From positions 1 to 8,917 of the forward strand of contig JBEPVN010000091.1 of the NCBI GenBank assembly GCA_041691015.1: a DNA stretch of 8,917 bases, written 5' to 3'. Below are positions 1 to 6,981 of this stretch, one piece after another. Position numbers and translations under genes: made by a program. Under the pieces are notes generated by a model. That model saw nothing but the letters and a program-made list of their open reading frames with translations, was not told the origin of the DNA and did no database searches. Origin of the DNA: JBBSJT01 sp041691015. Lineage in GTDB: Bacteria; Chlamydiota; Chlamydiia; Chlamydiales; Parachlamydiaceae. Every line of letters begins with the position of its first letter. The stretch's first letter is position 1.

Positions 1-6
1 TAGAAG

Positions 7-40
7 CTTTGCGCCTTTGCGATTCTTTGCTTCCTTTGCG
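7..40. repeat. Cluster of CTTTGCG heptamer repeats at the left edge
   Basis: CTTTGCG occurs at 7-13, 15-21 and 34-40, with a one-base variant (CTTTGCT) at 25-31, so the copies are spaced 8 to 10 bases apart. The cluster lies just downstream of the stop codon of the leftward coiled-coil gene and may continue past the window edge. No coding or hairpin potential is visible. From memory, similar heptamer clusters occur as dispersed intergenic repeats in other bacterial genomes, but I cannot assign this one to a named family. Confidence 0.6.
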
Positions 41-86
41 TTAAAATAAAATCTTATACTGTTTTAGAGCAATCTAATAAGTCGAT

Positions 87-1547
87 TTAACCATGCATCA
101 TCATAGAATTGTTAATCATTTCAGCGTCGATTTTTTTAGCTGTAAAAGCAAAACGTTCTTGCACGTCGTTTATATTATACCGCTTTCTTAAAGCAAGGAC
201 TGCCAATTGTTCAAATAATGGATTTCTGCTAACTGGAATCGCTTTTGCTTCCATTGCTTTTTGTTCAACCAACTCTTCACCCCCTACAAACATCTCATAA
301 ATCTTAGGAGCCACGGATCCTACTGCCATACTTACTGATGCAGCGAGTATCGGGTTCATGAATTTTTTGGTAACGACGTAGGTTGCAATTCCAGCAGTTG
401 AAGATATTGCGTTATCTTGACTACTTTTGTTCTCTGTTACTTTTCTTGCATAATCCACATCAGCATAGGTTTTTTCAAGTTTTTGATCCATTTCTTTTGA
501 ATTGGCTACCAAGACAGTATTTACACCTCTGAGTTGATGGATTTCCTCTCCTAGCGTTTCTTGAGTTTCTTTCGCAACTTGAATAGCTTTTATAATGTCT
601 GCACCTTTAGATTCTATCAAGTTAATTTTGCCTTGAATAACTGCATCTAATGTCGATGCTTCTGCAAATACAGTAAGACCATGATTTAAATTGGTTTGCA
701 ATGTATGCAAATGCTCTAGTCCGTTATTAAAATCTTTTTGAAGATTTATTGCGGCAGTTGCTGCTTTAAGTACAAAAGCTTTTTGTGGCATATCATCTAA
801 ATGAGCCTCAAGATGAGTTAAAATTTCGATGTTTGGGTGGCATTTATCAAAATAAAGAGTTGCTTGCTTTAAATTATTATCGCATTGACCAAAAAAGCTT
901 AAAGCTTTGCTTTTATACTCTTCTGTTGTTTTATACAAATCCAAGATCTCATTTTTTAAACCGATGAGTTCTTTATTATTGTGTGTTACTAAATTTTCTA
1001 TATCTATATGATTGCGTTTAATCTCTTCAATTTTCTGTTCTGCACTTTTAAGATGTATATCCATACTCTCTAATTGTGTTTTATTTTTTGTATTAAGTTC
1101 GCCGATTGTATCAAGATCTTGTTTGATTTGGTTAAAAGCTTTGTTGACATTTGTATCGTTAAACCATGCACTATTAAAAATTCTAAGAAGTTCAAGTCCA
1201 CCAAGAGCTAGGGCTATTCCGCCTACCGTAAAATTTAAATAAGCAAATTGAGTAAGACCAAAGGTAATAGCGCCGGTTGCCAAGAAAAGTCTTACCCCAT
1301 ATTCCATTAGAAATTTGCCGATTTTTTGAGCAACTACACAAACTTTACTCGTTTTTTGGGCCATATCGATGAGGGAAGTGATCGTATTTTTTAGCTCGAT
1401 TGGGGTTTGAGGTTTTTTTTCAAAAACTTCAGATGCTAAATTAGAGATTTCATTTTCAACTACCGGCTTAATAAAATCTTTAGATTTTACACTCGATGTT
1501 GAGGTTGACGTTGTAATTGGTTCACGCGGTATATTTACTTCACCCAT
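87..1547 (-). CDS. Coiled-coil protein with bilobed hydrophobic segment, possible Inc-like/secreted membrane protein
   Basis: I do not recognise a named family. Numbering is from the upstream in-frame ATG at 1559, which gives 490 residues. A Ser/Thr-rich N-terminus (about 16-25) is followed by a hydrophobic hairpin: two back-to-back apolar stretches at about 89-107 and 108-128, rich in Gly and Ala. A long, mostly helical Lys/Glu/Asn-rich section with coiled-coil character runs from about 135 to 375. A second Gly/Ala-rich apolar segment lies at about 388-425, before a charged tail ending in Met-Met-Met-His-Gly. There is no Sec signal peptide. A bilobed hydrophobic domain plus coiled coil is the hallmark architecture of chlamydial inclusion-membrane (Inc) proteins; that reading is inference. 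The ATG at 1547 is preferred because GGGGGTGA sits correctly upstream of it, while the ATG at 1559 has none; this gives 486 residues. The gene is transcribed separately from typA, from which a terminator divides it. Confidence 0.8.
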   Translation of the reverse strand: MGEVNIPREPITTSTSTSSVKSKDFIKPVVENEISNLASEVFEKKPQTPIELKNTITSLIDMAQKTSKVCVVAQKIGKFLMEYGVRLFLATGAITFGLTQFAYLNFTVGGIALALGGLELLRIFNSAWFNDTNVNKAFNQIKQDLDTIGELNTKNKTQLESMDIHLKSAEQKIEEIKRNHIDIENLVTHNNKELIGLKNEILDLYKTTEEYKSKALSFFGQCDNNLKQATLYFDKCHPNIEILTHLEAHLDDMPQKAFVLKAATAAINLQKDFNNGLEHLHTLQTNLNHGLTVFAEASTLDAVIQGKINLIESKGADIIKAIQVAKETQETLGEEIHQLRGVNTVLVANSKEMDQKLEKTYADVDYARKVTENKSSQDNAISSTAGIATYVVTKKFMNPILAASVSMAVGSVAPKIYEMFVGGEELVEQKAMEAKAIPVSRNPLFEQLAVLALRKRYNINDVQERFAFTAKKIDAEMINNSMMMHG

Positions 1548-1550
1548 TTT

Positions 1551-1557
1551 CACCCCC
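1551..1557 (-). promoter_or_regulatory. Ribosome binding site that favours the internal ATG
   Basis: On the minus strand GGGGGTGA matches 7 of 8 bases of the Shine-Dalgarno sequence GGAGGTGA, with its G-run ending five bases before the ATG at 1547. The upstream in-frame ATG at 1559 is preceded only by A/T bases. Confidence 0.55.
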
Positions 1558-1563
1558 ATTTAA

Positions 1564-1597
1564 TAATACTATTATATATTATTTATTAATACTATTA
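1564..1597 (-). promoter_or_regulatory. Two copies of an 11-bp palindrome in the 5' region of the coiled-coil gene
   Basis: TAATACTATTA occurs exactly at 1564-1574 and 1587-1597. Each copy is a perfect inverted repeat (TAATA-C-TATTA), and the copies are 23 bp apart, about two helical turns. On the minus strand the proximal copy overlaps TATAAT (1571-1576), a perfect -10 hexamer; no good -35 is visible. This could be a promoter with an operator pair. The surrounding 100 bp is extremely AT-rich, which weakens the case for both. Confidence 0.35.
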
Positions 1598-1706
1598 CTA
1601 GTAGTTTATTTTAACTGTTAATTATGTATATAATTGTAGTTAATAAATATTAAGAAATGATTAATTTAAAATTAATTTTCTATAAATAAAAAGGAGGGTT
1701 TTGTTT

Positions 1707-1745
1707 AAAAAAAAAGGGCGAAATCTTTCGATTTCGCCCTTTTTT
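1707..1745 (-). terminator. Intrinsic terminator downstream of typA
   Basis: GGGCGAAAT (1716-1724) pairs with ATTTCGCCC (1731-1739). Flanking A and T runs extend the stem to about 15-16 bp, with a four- to six-base loop. Read on the minus strand, the stem is followed by nine T residues, the classic Rho-independent form. It starts about 20 bases beyond the typA stop codon and insulates the next leftward gene. The A-run on the other side means it could also work on the plus strand. Confidence 0.9.
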
Positions 1746-1766
1746 GATCCATTGGATCGATATGTT

Positions 1767-3587
1767 TTATTTTTTGCGGTCTGAGCTTTTGCGTTCTTGT
1801 TCTGTTAAATAACGCTTTCTCATTCTGATTGCATCCGGTGTGATTTCGATCAATTCATCATCTTGGATGTAATCAATTGCTTGCTCTAGAGTAAAGCGTC
1901 TTGGCGGGATTAGGATAACGTTTTCATCACTTCCAGAAGCGCGTACGTTTGTAAGCTGCTTGCCTTTAACCACGTTAATGATCAGATCGTTATCGCGGCT
2001 ATTTTCACCAACGACCATACCCTCATAGACATCTTCGCCTGCGCCAACGAACAAAATGCCACGATCTTGTAAGTTAAATAGAGAGTAGCCTGTTGTTTTG
2101 CCTGGGCAAATGGAGATGAGTACGCCACGTGATCTTCCAGGAATCGTACCTTTCCATGGCTGATAGGAATCAAAGATCGAAGTTAAAATCCCAAGACCGC
2201 GCGTTGCTGTCAGGAATTCGTTGCGGTAACCCATAAGACCGCGAGTCGGCATTAAAAATTCCATACGCGTAATTTTATGCTCATCCGTATCCAAATGCTG
2301 CATTTCGCCTTTTCGCTTGGAGAGCTCTTCAATGACGCCGCCTGCATATTCTTCCGGCACTTCCACATAAACGCGCTCTAACGGCTCATGCTTAACATTA
2401 TCGATTTCTTTAACCAAAACTTGAGGTTTTGAAACACTAAATTCATAACCTTCGCGACGCATTGTTTCCATCAATACAGAAAGATGAAGCTCGCCACGTC
2501 CTGCGACCGTGATTTTGTCCTGTTCCTTGTCATCCAACGTAATGCGAAGCGAAATATTGGCTCTTTGCTCTTTTGCAAGGCGCTCTTTTAGCTTGTTCAT
2601 AGTGACATGCTTGCCGCTTTTACCGACAAAGGGGCTATTATTGACGGTGAAATCGACAGAAACTGTAGGCTCATCAATCTTGATTTGTGGCAGGCGCACA
2701 ATGTGTGCCGGATCGCAAAGCGTATCGCCAATAGAGACTTCCGGAACGCCAGATAAGATGATGATATCGCCAACGCCGGCCTCTTCCATATCTATTTTTT
2801 CAATACCGAGGTGGCCTTGAATACGGACAATAGTGCATTTGTTTTGTTTGCCTTCATGATCGATATGCATGACTTGCTGGCCTTTCTTTACAGTCCCTTG
2901 AAGAATTCTACCGGATGCTTGTCTACCCACGTAATCATCATAAAAAATAGTTGATGTGTGCATTAAGAAAGGGTTTTCGAGATCGCCAGACGGCGCAGCA
3001 ACTGCTGTCTTGATCAATTCAAAGAGGGGAGCCATGTCCACTGCAGGATCATCCAAATGTTGTTTTGCAAAGCCAGAAAGACCGGATGCGTAGCAATAAC
3101 GGAAGTTTAATTGTTCATCTGTTGCTCCAAGTTCTGCAAATAAGTCAAAAGTCTGGTCGAGTACTTTGTCCGGGTTTGCATGGGGTCTATCGATTTTATT
3201 TAAAACTACAATCGGGTTTAGTCCCATTTTTAAAGATTTTGAAAGAACAAAGCGCGTTTGCGGCATAGGGCCTTCTTGTGCATCAACTAAAAGCAATACG
3301 GAATTTACTGTACCAAGTACGCGTTCTACTTCTCCAGAAAAGTCTGCGTGCCCCGGGGTGTCAACGATATTAATTTTGTAGTCGCCATAAGGAACAGATG
3401 TAATTTTGGCGGTAATTGTGATACCTCGTTCCTTTTCTTGATCGCCAGAATCCATGACGCATGTAGGAACAAACTGGTTGTCGCGAAACACGTGCGATTG
3501 TTTAAGTAAACAGTCAACTAAAGTCGTCTTACCATGGTCGATGTGGGCGATGATGGCAATATTACGAATTTTTTCGGGCTTATACAT
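1767..3587 (-). CDS. typA: Translational GTPase TypA/BipA
   Basis: TypA (BipA) is an EF-G-like GTPase that binds the 70S ribosome and helps large-subunit assembly and stress or low-temperature translation. At 606 residues it is the usual family length. GTPase motifs are all present: G1 HIDHGKTT at about 15-22, switch I ERGITIT at about 53-59, G3 DTPGH at 76-80, G4 NKID at 130-133, and the G5 region around ASGLSG at 167-172. Domain II follows from about 205 to 295, and EF-G-like domains III and V from about 305 to 480. The TypA-specific stretch RGLMGYRNEFLTATRG is at about 449-464, and the C-terminal domain ends with RKRYL at about 590-594. The gene starts at the ATG at 3587; the Shine-Dalgarno is weak (AAGACA). 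It diverges from mgtE, has its own promoter candidate at 3630-3657, and ends at a strong terminator. The reading frame is intact. Confidence 0.97.
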   Translation of the reverse strand: MYKPEKIRNIAIIAHIDHGKTTLVDCLLKQSHVFRDNQFVPTCVMDSGDQEKERGITITAKITSVPYGDYKINIVDTPGHADFSGEVERVLGTVNSVLLLVDAQEGPMPQTRFVLSKSLKMGLNPIVVLNKIDRPHANPDKVLDQTFDLFAELGATDEQLNFRYCYASGLSGFAKQHLDDPAVDMAPLFELIKTAVAAPSGDLENPFLMHTSTIFYDDYVGRQASGRILQGTVKKGQQVMHIDHEGKQNKCTIVRIQGHLGIEKIDMEEAGVGDIIILSGVPEVSIGDTLCDPAHIVRLPQIKIDEPTVSVDFTVNNSPFVGKSGKHVTMNKLKERLAKEQRANISLRITLDDKEQDKITVAGRGELHLSVLMETMRREGYEFSVSKPQVLVKEIDNVKHEPLERVYVEVPEEYAGGVIEELSKRKGEMQHLDTDEHKITRMEFLMPTRGLMGYRNEFLTATRGLGILTSIFDSYQPWKGTIPGRSRGVLISICPGKTTGYSLFNLQDRGILFVGAGEDVYEGMVVGENSRDNDLIINVVKGKQLTNVRASGSDENVILIPPRRFTLEQAIDYIQDDELIEITPDAIRMRKRYLTEQERKSSDRKK

Positions 3588-3629
3588 GATATTTGTCTTT
3601 TTAAATAAGTGTTTTTAATGTTTTTTTTA

Positions 3630-3657
3630 ATGATAACAGATTAGCAGATAAAGTTAA
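3630..3657 (-). promoter_or_regulatory. Candidate sigma70-type promoter for typA
   Basis: On the minus strand TTAACT (3657-3652) and TATCAT (3635-3630) are separated by 16 bp. They match 4 of 6 and 5 of 6 consensus bases. The -10 box lies about 42 bases upstream of the typA ATG. This is a pattern match in AT-rich DNA only. I found no equally good pair for mgtE in the same gap; the weak best candidate is TTGTTT at 3703-3708 with TATTCT at 3727-3732. Confidence 0.4.
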
Positions 3658-3752
3658 AAGAATCAATTGAAAAATTAAATTTAAGGAAGTGTTCCATTTT
3701 TCTTGTTTTAATAGATTTTCTTCAGTTATTCTAAAGTTCAAGTTTTAAAATG

Positions 3753-3758
3753 CGGAGT
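3753..3758 (+). promoter_or_regulatory. Ribosome binding site suggesting a TTG start for mgtE
   Basis: CGGAGT at 3753-3758 provides a GGAG core whose last base is seven bases before the in-frame TTG at 3765-3767. The more upstream ATG at 3750 has no purine-rich site before it. The protein from the TTG begins MDKKVDNEN, a plausible N-terminus; the ATG would add only MRSCF. Confidence 0.5.
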
Positions 3759-3764
3759 TGTTTT

Positions 3765-5237
3765 TTGGATAAAAAAGTTGACAATGAAAATCATGATTTA
3801 GACGAAGACGAAGGTTCGATAACTGGGAATCTCATGGATTTTCAAACAAGCCACTTGGATGATGAACTCAACGAAAAGCTTGAAGATGCCTTTTATAAGC
3901 AGACTTATCAAATCATTTTGCATGATGTAGCAAAAATTGCAAGCGAATACGACCCGATCGACTTAGCGCATGCCGTAACTCGCCTACCCCCAAATTCGCG
4001 TATTGTCGTCTATGAAAATCTCCCCGATTCTAACGCCAAAATCATTTTCATGATCAATACGGGCAATAAGACAAGATCGGCAATTTTTCGCCAAATCAGC
4101 GATAATGAAATAAAAAAACTTGTGGAGCACATGCCTCCTGACGAGGCCGTTTTTGTTTTGGATGATCTTTCTAATAGACGTTTAAAAAGAGTCTTGGACT
4201 TATTGGAGCCAAAAAAAGCCTCCCGCATCCGTGAACTTTTAAAACACGATAGTCATAGCGCAGGGCGCATGATGACAAACGAGTTTTTTGCCTTTGACAT
4301 GCATACGACAATTGGCGAAGTTAAAGACGCTGTCAGAAGTAACCCCGGAATTGATTTTACTTACGGAATTTTTGTTTTAAATGAGGAAGCAGAGCTTGTG
4401 GGTTACGTTCCTGCCCGGGTTTTACTTGTCAATCGCGATTTTATCCCCATAAGACAAGTGATGCAGGCAGTGCAGCACACTGTCACAGCAGATACTTCTC
4501 GCGATGAAGTCATCGATATTGTAGAGCGCTATAAGATGTCTGGTCTTCCGGTTGTTGACAAAGATAATCACCTCATAGGTGTCATTGTAAACGAAGATGT
4601 CGTAGATGCGCTTGGAGATGTTGCAGATGAGACGATCGCAGCTGTCGGGGGAACATCTGAGGAAGTTGGCGAATATGAACCTGTCTTTAATCGTTTTGTT
4701 TTGAGAGCTCCCTGGCTTTTGGTGACACTTTGCGCAGGACTTGTGACTGCTACCGCTATGTCCCATTTTTATGACCGCTTCTGGTTTACCTTTGTTCCTT
4801 TTTTCGTGCCTTTGATCACAGGGATGTCTGGGAATGTGGGGATTCAGTGCAGTACGATTTTGGTGCGCGGGATGTCTACTGGACAGCTTTCTACCGGCTC
4901 CAAAGGAGAGGCAATCCGAAAAGAGCTTGGAATGGGACTGCTTATCGGTTTATGTTTTGGGGTGCTTTGCGGTACTTTGATTTACTTTTTAAGTCTCTTT
5001 GGTCTAACGCACGCAGCAGAAGATCCCCTCATGCTTGGGGTGACGGTTTTTAGCGGAGTGCTTGTTGCGTGTCTGACAGCTTCCTTACTTGGAACATTAT
5101 CCCCGTTTTTCTTTGTGCATTTCAGGATCGATCCGGCGGTAGCCTCTGGGCCTATTGTAACTGCCTTTAATGATCTATTGTCGACTTTGATGTTTTTCTT
5201 TGTCGCCTGGATTGTAAATATTTTGTTTCATTTGTAG
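3765..5237 (+). CDS. mgtE: Magnesium transporter MgtE
   Basis: MgtE is a homodimeric Mg2+ channel of the inner membrane, gated by Mg2+ bound to its cytosolic domains. Numbering is from the in-frame ATG at 3750, giving 495 residues; the preferred TTG start removes five. An acidic N-terminal extension (about 10-45) precedes the helical MgtE N domain (about 50-165). A CBS pair follows at about 172-230 and 235-292, then a plug helix and five membrane segments from about 318 to 495. The family signature is clear: PLITGMSGNVGIQCSTILVRG at about 354-374 with its GN pair, and DPAVASGPIVTAFND at 461-475, whose last Asp corresponds to the pore-lining acidic residue of the last helix. No Mg2+ riboswitch is apparent in the 5' leader. 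A methyltransferase gene begins ten bases after the stop, suggesting co-transcription. A tandem TAGTAG ends the frame. Confidence 0.95.
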   Translation: MDKKVDNENHDLDEDEGSITGNLMDFQTSHLDDELNEKLEDAFYKQTYQIILHDVAKIASEYDPIDLAHAVTRLPPNSRIVVYENLPDSNAKIIFMINTGNKTRSAIFRQISDNEIKKLVEHMPPDEAVFVLDDLSNRRLKRVLDLLEPKKASRIRELLKHDSHSAGRMMTNEFFAFDMHTTIGEVKDAVRSNPGIDFTYGIFVLNEEAELVGYVPARVLLVNRDFIPIRQVMQAVQHTVTADTSRDEVIDIVERYKMSGLPVVDKDNHLIGVIVNEDVVDALGDVADETIAAVGGTSEEVGEYEPVFNRFVLRAPWLLVTLCAGLVTATAMSHFYDRFWFTFVPFFVPLITGMSGNVGIQCSTILVRGMSTGQLSTGSKGEAIRKELGMGLLIGLCFGVLCGTLIYFLSLFGLTHAAEDPLMLGVTVFSGVLVACLTASLLGTLSPFFFVHFRIDPAVASGPIVTAFNDLLSTLMFFFVAWIVNILFHL

Positions 5238-5247
5238 TAGGTTTTTG

Positions 5248-5934
5248 ATGGAAAGTCTTAAAAATTTCTTTAAGCTTTTTGCCTTAAACTTTTACGTGAA
5301 GATAAAAAATAGTGTGGAATTTGCCAAAGTTGTTTTTCTCTACTATCGAAAATTTGAGTTTGCAAAAACGGATTTTTCTTTACTTCTGCTCTATTTACTC
5401 CAAAATCCTTTCAAAATTAGTAAACGCTTTCTTATGAAAAAAGGCGAATCGGATATTTATGCCTATGGAGAAACTCCTTTAACATCAATTGCTCTAATAG
5501 CCAAGTTTGCAAACTTGAAGCCGAGTGATAGAGTATTTGAACTTGGGTGTGGGCGAGGCAGAAGTTGTTTTTGGCTGCGCATGTTTATTCGCTGCGATGT
5601 TGTGGGCATTGAATTCGTACCTGAATTTGTTGAAAAAGCCAATCAAATTAAGAATTATTTCAGTGTCGATAAGCTTGAATTTAGACTTGAAGATATGTTG
5701 GAATCAAATTTTGAGGGGGCTACCATTTTTTATCTTTATGGCACATGCTATGAAGATGAATTCATAAGAAAGCTTGTCCAAAAGCTTAAAATATTGCCAA
5801 AAGGAACTAAAATCATCACGGTAAGTTACGCTTTAAATGACTATTCTGATAAAGATCTTTTTGAAGTGACGAAAAAATTTCCCGCAGAGTTTACTTGGGG
5901 TAAAGCAAACGTTTATTGCCAGGAACTTATTTAA
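5248..5934 (+). CDS. Class I SAM-dependent methyltransferase, substrate unknown
   Basis: The 228-residue protein carries a Rossmann methyltransferase fold. Motif I is VFELGCGRGRS at about 96-106, the glycine-rich SAM-binding loop. The acidic residue that would hold the ribose is Glu122 in VVGIEFV, and a motif III-like LEDM is at 147-150. A hydrophobic motif IV-like strand, TIFYLYGTC, is at about 159-167. The first 70 residues are basic and aromatic, with apolar patches at about 24-33 and 43-51, so it may associate with the membrane or with RNA. No DPPY, NPPY or Pro-Cys signature points to a DNA, protein or rRNA target. The gene begins ten bases after mgtE with a weak AGTAGG site, and is probably translated from the same mRNA. 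A TTG directly before the ATG is a less likely start. The frame is complete. Confidence 0.85.
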   Translation: MESLKNFFKLFALNFYVKIKNSVEFAKVVFLYYRKFEFAKTDFSLLLLYLLQNPFKISKRFLMKKGESDIYAYGETPLTSIALIAKFANLKPSDRVFELGCGRGRSCFWLRMFIRCDVVGIEFVPEFVEKANQIKNYFSVDKLEFRLEDMLESNFEGATIFYLYGTCYEDEFIRKLVQKLKILPKGTKIITVSYALNDYSDKDLFEVTKKFPAEFTWGKANVYCQELI

Positions 5935-6002
5935 AACATTAATTTATTTAAGTATTTAAGTTTCAAATAGTGTATATATTATTTTAAAAAGGAGCTTTAA
6001 AG

Positions 6003-6659
6003 ATGTGCTTTTCTGAATCAGCAAGTTTTACGGCAGCGGCTGTCTTAACAGGACAGGGATTGCTTTCTTTAAATTTAGTGAAGAATCATAAATCTTTTCT
6101 TTTGCTCGCTTTGGTTCCATTACTTTTTGCAGTCCAGCAATTTTCAGAAGGCATTATCTGGCATTATTTCAATCACGCATTGCCTATAAATGGAATCGCA
6201 TTATCCGCAGCTCAAGTTTTTTTGAGTTTTGCATTTTTGGTATGGCCGATATTTATTGCGTTGTCTTTATGGATGCTGGAAAAAATTGAAAGGAGAAAAC
6301 AAATTCTTCTGCTATTTGTTTTTGGGGGAGCTATCTGGTCGGTTTTTCTCATTTTTATGATCCCTCACCTAAACTTGACTGTGATGAATCATGGTCATAG
6401 CATTTTATACGATGCCGATTATTTCTCGGATTTTGCCTCAATTATATTGAAAGTCATTTATCTTGCTCTTCTTATTATACCCATATTTGTTTCAAGCTTA
6501 AGGCTTATTTGGGTATTTGGACTTTTGACCCTAACTTCTGCAATAGTTGCCGAAATATTTTATAGAACTACTTTCACATCTGTTTGGTGTTTTTTTGGAG
6601 CTCTTTTAAGCTTGGTCCTTTACAAAATAATTCAGGTTAATTTAGCTCATCCTCGCTAA
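6003..6659 (+). CDS. Seven-TM membrane protein, MCFS/DUF6629-like
   Basis: The 218-residue protein is almost entirely membrane: apolar segments fall at about 9-25, 31-56, 64-92, 100-120, 145-166, 168-187 and 191-211. It opens with MCFSESASF, and helix 2 contains VPLLFAVQQFSEGIIW. Both features resemble, from memory, the DUF6629 family of unknown function, whose members start MC(F/W)S-A and have a Q-x-x-E-x-x-W motif in the same helix. The conserved Cys2, Gln/Glu and Trp inside the membrane could form a polar site, but no activity is known to me. The start is secure: AAGGAG at 5989-5994 lies eight bases before the ATG. A 68-bp gap separates it from the methyltransferase, so it may have its own promoter. 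Its 3' end overlaps the end of the convergent small secreted-protein gene by 23 bp. Confidence 0.85.
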   Translation: MCFSESASFTAAAVLTGQGLLSLNLVKNHKSFLLLALVPLLFAVQQFSEGIIWHYFNHALPINGIALSAAQVFLSFAFLVWPIFIALSLWMLEKIERRKQILLLFVFGGAIWSVFLIFMIPHLNLTVMNHGHSILYDADYFSDFASIILKVIYLALLIIPIFVSSLRLIWVFGLLTLTSAIVAEIFYRTTFTSVWCFFGALLSLVLYKIIQVNLAHPR

Positions 6660-6849
6660 ATTGGATGTCTTCTGCAAGACCTGCTTCCTTATCTTTCAGA
6701 TAGTCATCATAGTATTCATATTGGCTTGGATTTTTTTTATTAAATTCCCGCACAAGCTGACATCTTTTGCATACTCCGGAATCATTGCCATATACTGCTG
6801 CATTAATAAAAGTAGCTAGTGTAAATAGTGATAATGTTATTTTTTTCAT
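6637..6849 (-). CDS. Small secreted protein with a CxxC motif
   Basis: From the ATG at 6849 the protein has 70 residues. MKKITLSLFTLATFINAAVYG is a typical Sec signal peptide (basic n-region, apolar core, small residues near position 18-21), leaving a mature part of about 50 residues. The mature part begins NDSG, then has CKRC and a Tyr/Asp/Lys-rich helix (about 40-53) and an acidic C-terminus. The two cysteines could form a disulfide or bind a metal. I do not recognise the family. The longer in-frame start at 6888 is rejected because AAGGAG (6861-6856) lies six bases before the ATG at 6849 and the resulting N-terminus is a clean signal peptide. The gene is convergent with the seven-TM gene and shares 23 bp with it. 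It diverges from the methyltransferase-like gene. Confidence 0.75.
   Translation of the reverse strand: MKKITLSLFTLATFINAAVYGNDSGVCKRCQLVREFNKKNPSQYEYYDDYLKDKEAGLAEDIQFSEDELN
6639..6662. terminator. Inverted repeat at the convergent gene ends, possible bidirectional weak terminator
   Basis: AATTTAGC (6639-6646) and GCTAAATT (6655-6662) form a perfect 8-bp stem with an 8-base loop, exactly spanning the 23-bp overlap of the two converging genes and including both stop codons. The stem is AT-rich and no T-tract follows on either strand, so efficient termination is doubtful. Confidence 0.35.
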
Positions 6850-6855
6850 AAAATT

Positions 6856-6861
6856 CTCCTT
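6856..6861 (-). promoter_or_regulatory. Ribosome binding site fixing the start of the small secreted protein
   Basis: AAGGAG on the minus strand, six bases before the ATG at 6849. It rules out the longer in-frame start 39 bases upstream. The minus-strand motif TAATAGTAT (6872-6864) lies directly upstream of it; the same nine bases precede the coiled-coil gene. Confidence 0.8.
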
Positions 6862-6971
6862 TGATACTATTAAAAATAGAAATAACATTATTTGTTAAGG
6901 AATTCAAGAATTTTATTTGATTTTAAGTGTGTATTTTATAACAATTTAGAAATGAATTTTAATATAAGTTT

Positions 6972-6975
6972 AGGA
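6972..6975 (+). promoter_or_regulatory. Ribosome binding site favouring the ATG at 6982
   Basis: AGGA lies six bases before the ATG at 6982. The in-frame alternatives, a TTG at 6892 and an ATG at 6952, have no purine-rich site upstream. The stretch 6892-6981 would encode residues that look like read-through of an AT-rich intergenic region. Confidence 0.45.
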
Positions 6976-6981
6976 TGTAAT

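Noticed and set aside
87..1547. Type III translocator of the CopB/IpaB class
   Set aside because: The length is similar, but the hydrophobic hairpin is near the N-terminus and the coiled coil follows it, unlike translocators. No chaperone or partner translocator gene is adjacent.
1691..1697. AAGGAGG on the plus strand as a ribosome binding site
   Set aside because: No start codon with an open frame follows; the terminator hairpin comes next.
3166..3381. Rightward open frames inside typA, and others opposite the large genes
   Set aside because: They lie entirely within strongly conserved coding regions on the other strand, have no ribosome sites and resemble no protein.
3588..3749. Mg2+ riboswitch (M-box or mgtA-type leader) before mgtE
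   Set aside because: The gap is only about 160 bp, AT-rich, partly used by the typA promoter, and shows no extended conserved stems or terminator hairpin.
6892..6981. N-terminal extension of the methyltransferase-like gene starting at TTG 6892
   Set aside because: It has no ribosome site and AT-rich composition like the intergenic region; the ATG at 6982 has AGGA at proper spacing.
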